A DNA stretch of 64,000 nucleotides, from positions 19,884-83,883 of the forward strand of contig WEDG01008830.1 of the NCBI GenBank assembly GCA_017591395.1. The letters are read 5' to 3'. The translations under genes were made by a program, and so were the position numbers. Below the pieces are notes generated by a model. It searched no databases and was not told the DNA's origin. It saw nothing but the letters and a program-made list of their open reading frames with translations. Of this stretch, positions 57,840 to 64,000 are shown piece after piece. This stretch comes from Schistocephalus solidus. Its lineage: Eukaryota; Platyhelminthes; Cestoda; Diphyllobothriidea; Diphyllobothriidae. Within the stretch, counting starts at the first letter, position 1; every line of letters starts with the position of its first letter.

Positions 57840-58325
57840 TCCAAACTTTGAGCAGCCGCAATTGGAGTTCGCTATCCAAGCTTAGAGACACTGGACCACG
57901 AAGGACCTCAGCATCCTCGAAAAGGTTTAAAGACCTACAAACAAAATTGTGGCTATACAGGGCACATTAATTTATGAAACACGTTTTTCTAATCTTGGTC
58001 TCTTTCCTTGAGTTACAAGCAGCAATGAGGTGACCTGATACAAACATTCCGTATCATGCGCGGTCACGAATGTTGCCTTATACATGGAAATTTCTTCGAG
58101 TTAGCAATAAACATGAACTTGAGATGTCATCCATTCAAACTACGGGTGACTGCGGCCAGGGTGGACACATGAAAGTTCATATTCTCCAACAGAATGTTTG
58201 AAGCTCTGAATGCCATGCCTCTTGACATCGTTATGTCTGCTTCCGTCGAGGTCTTTACGAGTAATTTGGATCGGTATAGCAGTGCCCACCACAATGCCAC
58301 CCACTCTATTTAATCTTGTCCCATT
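57840..58325 (+). pseudogene. CR1-type LINE C-terminal remnant
   Basis: Matches the end of the 50.6-51.1 kb ORF: CAATTGGAGTTCGCTATCCA, CATCCTCGAAAAGGT, TTATGAAACACG, then the FSNRMFEALNAMPLD-like stretch near 58180-58235 (compare FFSKRVVEAWNSLPLD). Many stops are present. An old 5'-truncated copy. Confidence 0.7.
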
Positions 58326-58546
58326 TGCAAATGAAATATTATTGTTATAATACTACTTGCTATATTTCAATACAATTTTATGGAATTTTTACTATATCAA
58401 ATTCATCGCTTATGCTTACAACCTCAAGCCTCTCACTCCCCAGCTGCCTGCCAGCTCGGAATGTTCGAGAATATGCGAGGCCCAGGTAATTGTATAGAAG
58501 AAGACGGGAAGGCGTTCTCTGGGACCAGATGTTTATTCATCCGACG

Positions 58547-58576
58547 TTTCGAAATCTCACCCAAGCCCATCGTCAA
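58547..58576 (-). ncRNA. Hammerhead-like motif after minus-strand PLE
   Basis: UUGACGA, a weak stem, then GAAACGUC, located about 35 bp after the PLE coding end at 58611. The core C3 is U and stem II pairs poorly, so it is a decayed motif. Confidence 0.35.
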
Positions 58577-58610
58577 GGAATAAAAGACTACAGCTCACTG
58601 CTTATTTAAC

Positions 58611-59285
58611 TCACCTCTGCCGAGTATGACCTTCATCAGCGCCATTGATTTGCTCGCGCAGGGCCTGATATGCAGCTGTCAGATCGATATGTCTATTGAT
58701 CGATATCGCATTCGAGCGCCACGATTCCTGCAGCAGGCGTGAAATTCGGTCGTCTGACTGGCCCAGTATTCTCACGCTGCCAAAGTCAAAGTCGTGCCCT
58801 GGCGAGGACGCGTGAGCGGCTACCAAGGAGAGTTTATCCTTCCGTCTCACAGCAAGCTCGTGCTCGTGCATTTTCGTGCATACCCGTTTGCCGGTTTCGC
58901 CAACATAATTTGATCGACCACACTGGCAGTCTATCCGGTAAATGACGCCGGATTTTTGTTTGAGGGGGATTGGGACTTTAGGTTGCATGCGCTTGGCGGA
59001 TTGTCGCTTCCGGTCTGTGAGCCACGCCAATCCCAAATTCGCTCACTAGTCTAGCAAATTCTTCGGATACACCAGTTATGTAAGGTATTGCACACCAGCA
59101 CTTCGGTTTTGGCTGCCCCTTCGATTTATTCTCTTGGCCTCTCGCCTACATTTCTCAACAAAACTCCCAGGATATCCGTTGACCATGAAGAGTTTCCGTA
59201 GAAACTGGACCTCGGCCTTCTTGTCGGCTGGTTCGGTGCAATGGGTGTCCGCTTGACGGTACAGTGTTCTCACACAGCTGCGTTT
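58611..59285 (-). pseudogene. PLE: RT-linker and GIY-YIG endonuclease
   Basis: The first piece (59273-59076) reads VRTLYRQADTHCTEPADKKA, LFMVNGYPGSFVEKC, the region before the nuclease. After a frameshift the second (58611-59036, 141 codons) gives GVIYRIDCQCGRSNYVGETG, KRVCTKMHEHELAVRRKDKL, SLVAAHASSPGHDFDFGSV, ESWRSNAISINRHIDLTAA. GIY-YIG landmarks Tyr (IYR), Tyr-Val-Gly, Arg and the EH helix are all present. The 5' part ends at 59285, where a SINE fragment abuts. RT is lost. Confidence 0.85.
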
Positions 59286-59289
59286 GTGC

Positions 59290-61070
<1,781 letters not shown>

Positions 61071-61388
61071 TCCTTTCGGCTTTTAATCCCACTTTTCGCC
61101 AACCCCACCTCACACATGGTGAACCGCAATTAAACATTCCGACACCTCCAACCGACGCAGTGACCCCTAAATCCAACCCGGAACCATGATCGATAATCTA
61201 GCCGGCCGTAGTTACTCGCCGCCCACCTCCCCTCCCAAACAAGCCAATGTAATTGTTCTCTCCTCACCCCCCCGTCCCAAAAACATGCCCCCGATTATTG
61301 GTCCACCCACCACCCACTCACACCAGCTGTTTGCTTTGTCACAATCTGTCCTGTCGCGCCACTTCACTTTCTCCTCTGTTCATTTCGT

Positions 61389-61419
61389 CTGACGACGGGT
61401 TGGTGTCACCAACTTGAAA
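61389..61419 (+). ncRNA. PLE-type hammerhead-like motif after plus-strand PLE
   Basis: CUGACGA, C, stem with GUUGG/CCAAC extended by two G-U pairs, then GAAA and the conserved AAATTTACG also found after the motifs at 48.7-48.9 kb. It lies about 320 bp after the GIY-YIG stop. Confidence 0.5.
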
Positions 61420-61569
61420 AATTTACGAGTAAAAACTCCATTTCCCGAAGAGCATTTTTTTCTTTTCATTATACTATCTCGGGATGCAAACAACCTCCGT
61501 TATTATACATATATATATATATATATTTGAGAAGAAAAAGCTATCTCAGGGACTATATGTGTCCTGACG

Positions 61570-61600
61570 TTTCAAAAAGCATACAAGCTTCCATCGTCGG
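61570..61600 (-). ncRNA. Hammerhead-like motif after minus-strand PLE
   Basis: CCGACGA, U, GGAAGC / GCUUUUU stem, GAAACGUC. It lies about 400 bp after the end of the minus-strand PLE at 61.99-63.4 kb. The U4 position of the core is changed to C. Confidence 0.4.
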
Positions 61601-61989
61601 AGGTGAGTATCGTACCGCGTCTCACAGTATTTGTGAGGGGTGATAGCCATTTTTGTAACACAGGGTTGATCGTACGGCTTTATCTTAACAGTGTACAATG
61701 AAGAAGGACGGGGTGGGGAAGTTCTTAATTGGCTTTGGCGTTCTGTGCCGGCATGATACACTGTAGCACGGGGTGAAGAATGGGGGGAGGAGGAAATTGC
61801 TGTCAGTTGACATGTCTCTTGTTGAGGGGGTGCGGCCATTGTCTGTGTCCACATTTACCTTTATTGTCGCCCTCGGACGATAGTCATGTCTGTGTCCTGA
61901 GTGCATGCCTCCTCGTCTGTCGGTAGCAATTGATGCGGTGGTATCATGACTGCGCCTTCGTCGGCCCCGAATTGTGGCGTGGTTAGGTG

Positions 61990-63400
61990 CATATCCGTCC
62001 TAGGTTCTCCCGCGGTGGAATTTCACGTTTTGGCCTAAATTCCCGTGTTTGCTCTTACGTTCGATGAGCTGCGCCCGGAGGGCCTGGTAGGCTGCTGGAA
62101 GGGCGACACAACGGTTGATCGACGTAGGCTCCGTGTGCCAGGCTTCAATTGTTTCCCTGGTTACGCGGTCATTTCCTCGACCCAGGATTTCGGCGTTTTG
62201 GAAGGCGAACGTGTGCCCAGAGTTTGCACAGTGTTCCGCCACCAGGGACAATGGGTCCATTCTCCTCACTGCCCGCACGTGTTCGGTAACATGGGTCTGC
62301 AACCGCTTCCCTGTCTCTCCGACGTAGTTAACTTCACAGGAGTCACATTGGATCCGGTTGATGATGGTTGACGTCTCACCTCATAGAAGGGGGTTTTTGG
62401 TCTCATAACTAGATTCCGAATGGTTTGAATCCGGTCGATGGGTGATTCCGATCCCCAGCGGTCTGAGGAGGCGGGAAACTGCCTCAGAGACGCCGTCAAT
62501 GTATGGCAGTGCACGCCAGACTTTTTGGCTGTTCTGTTACCAGATTTTTGTCTTGGTTTGGCCAGCCTGCTGCGCTCGATGAAGTTACGAGGGTATCCGT
62601 TGGCCATGAAAAAGGCGCTGGAGGTAGCGGAGTTCTGCCCTTTTGTCGTCCGACTCGCTGCAATGTGTTTCTGCCTTCTGTAGAGTCGCACACAGCTGCG
62701 TTTGTGGCACAACGGGTGCTTACTGTGGTAACTTAAGATTTGGCGTGTGTTGGTCGCCTTCCTATAAACCGTAGTTTTTGATGTGCCCGTTGGATTTTTC
62801 GATGGACAAGAACATCCAGGAATGGCAGTTGGTTGTTAATTTTGACCTCCATTGTGAATTGGATGTCCGGGAAGACGGAATTAAGGACGCTATGGAAGTC
62901 TTCGATCGTTTCTCGTTTGATGATGACGAAGGTATCGTCGACGTATCGAGTCCAAAACGTTGGCTTTGTGTGCGAAAACCAGAGTCTCAAGCTTTTGGAG
63001 AACTGCCTCAGCGATGAAGCCCGAGAGCGGCGATCCCATTGGCATCCCTCTGATCTGCTCGTACATGGTCCCTTCGAAGGTGAAGTACGTCTTCAGACAG
63101 AATTTTTAAGAGTTAGACAAGATGTCCCCACTTCACCGACTCACCTGCATAATCGTACTGCTTCTCAAGCAATTCGCTTACCGGTTCGACGGCTAAGTCC
63201 TTAGGGATTGAAGTGAAGAGAGAGTGACATCAAATGACACCATAACCTCGTCTGCGGTGAGTCTCATCCCCGAGCCGTTCCAGGAACTGAGTAGCTGAAG
63301 TTACCGTTGTGGCTGCGCCCAATGTGAGAGACTTCAGGTGTCGGAACAACCATTTAGCCAGATTAAATGTTGGTGCACCACGCAATGACACAATTGGATG
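61990..63400 (-). pseudogene. PLE: partial RT and GIY-YIG endonuclease, minus strand
   Basis: In protein order: VSLRGAPTFNLAKWLFRHLK (63.37-63.3 kb), the MPMGSPLSGFIAEAVLQKLE block near 63.04 kb, TRYVDDTFVIIKRETI (catalytic box, about 62.94 kb), NNQLPFLDVLVHRK, CHKRSCVRLYRRQKH and FMANGYPRNFIERS. The nuclease is IQCDSCEVNYVGETGKRLQ, HVRAVRRMDPLSLVAEHC, EAWHTEPTSINRCVALPAAY. Frameshifts separate these pieces. The 5' end of the RT is missing and the sequence switches at about 63400 to an inverted copy of its own 3' half. Confidence 0.88.
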
Positions 63401-64000
63401 GACAGAACAGCCAAAAAGTCTGGCGTGCACTGCCATACATTGACGGCGTCTCTGAGGGCGGTTCCGCCTCTCAGATTGCTGGGGATTGGAATCACCCATA
63501 GACCGGATTCAACCATTCGGAATCTAGTTATGAGACCGAAAGCCCCCCTTGCACGAAGTGAGACGTCAAAAATAATCTACCGGATCCAATGTGACTCCTG
63601 TGAAGTTAACTACGTCGGAGAGACAGGGAAGCGGTTGCAGACCCATGTTACCGAACACGTGTGGGCAGTGAGGAGAATGGACCCATTGTCCCTGGTGGCG
63701 GAACACTGTACAAACTCTGGGCATACGTTCGCCTTCAAAACGCCGAAATCCTAGGTCGAGGAAATGACCGCGTAACCAGGGAAACAATTGAAGCCTGGCA
63801 CACGGAACCTACGTCGATCAACCGTTGTGTCGCCCTTCCGGTAGCCTACCAGGCCCTCCGGGTGCAGCTCATCGATATTAAGAGCAAAACACGGCATTAG
63901 GCCGAACGTAAATTCCACCACGGGAGAACCTAGGACGGATATGCACCTAACCACGCGTCACAATTCGTGGCCGACGAAGGCGCAGTCGCGATTACCGCCG
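63395..64000 (+). pseudogene. PLE GIY-YIG copy, inverted relative to its neighbour
   Basis: Near-identical to the reverse complement of about 61935-62540: KIIYRIQCDSCEVNYVGETG, KRLQTHVTEHVWAVRRMDPL, one frameshift near 63740, then NAEILGRGNDRVTRETIEAW and SINRCVALPVAYQALRVQL. It continues past the stop (63898) into shared non-coding sequence to the window edge. The arms flank about 860 bp of RT sequence. Confidence 0.85.

Overview
This is a eukaryotic, retroelement-dense window, most likely from a flatworm and probably a diphyllobothriid-type tapeworm. The taxon is inferred. It rests on three things: a non-LTR retrotransposon whose C-terminus carries repeated C2H2 fingers with the signature RIGLVGHLRIHRTETGEPVP, a pattern I associate with tapeworm gene sets; many Penelope-like elements (PLEs) with GIY-YIG endonucleases; and tRNA-headed short repeats carrying hammerhead-like motifs, reminiscent of schistosome Sm-alpha. 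There are no bacterial operons, rRNA genes or CRISPR arrays.

One convincing host gene is visible: a seven-transmembrane receptor of the Methuselah-like/class B2 type on the minus strand. Its Cys-rich ectodomain and TM1-TM3 lie in an exon at 41414-42549, and TM4-TM7 plus the tail lie in an exon at 7965-8771. The splice signals agree in phase (0/0), so the window is largely one 32.6-kb intron of this gene (8772-41413) with its upstream flank or 5' introns to the right.

Layout. 0.3-0.7 kb: tandem hammerhead-type repeat. 0.9-4.0 kb: broken copies of the zinc-finger LINE. 4.8-7.1 kb: PLE fragments and a 242-bp (TTC)n tract. 8.0-8.8 kb: receptor 3' exon. 9.8-18 kb: SINEs, LINE 3' remnants and PLE fragments of two lineages. 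19.7-25.5 kb: nearly full-length but frameshifted zinc-finger LINE on the minus strand. 25.7-28.7 kb: tRNA-Ser-like repeats in both orientations and a PLE tail. 32-41 kb: dispersed repeats and two related MITEs. 41.4-42.5 kb: receptor exon. 45.2-47.3 kb: a 309-bp tandem array of tRNA-headed, hammerhead-bearing SINE units and foldback elements. 47.6-51.7 kb: PLE and CR1-type LINE. 53-58.3 kb: CR1 fragments. 58.5-64 kb: four PLE copies, two tail-to-tail and two in an inverted arrangement.

The most interesting signal is the abundance of hammerhead-ribozyme-like motifs in at least two forms. One, with a 6-bp stem I and a palindromic UGGCCA stem III, lies in the tRNA-headed SINE, including the tandem array, where a retrozyme-like rolling-circle or dimer life cycle is conceivable. 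The other follows PLE coding regions and shows covariation in stem II. Most copies are decayed, and catalytic activity is not established by sequence alone.
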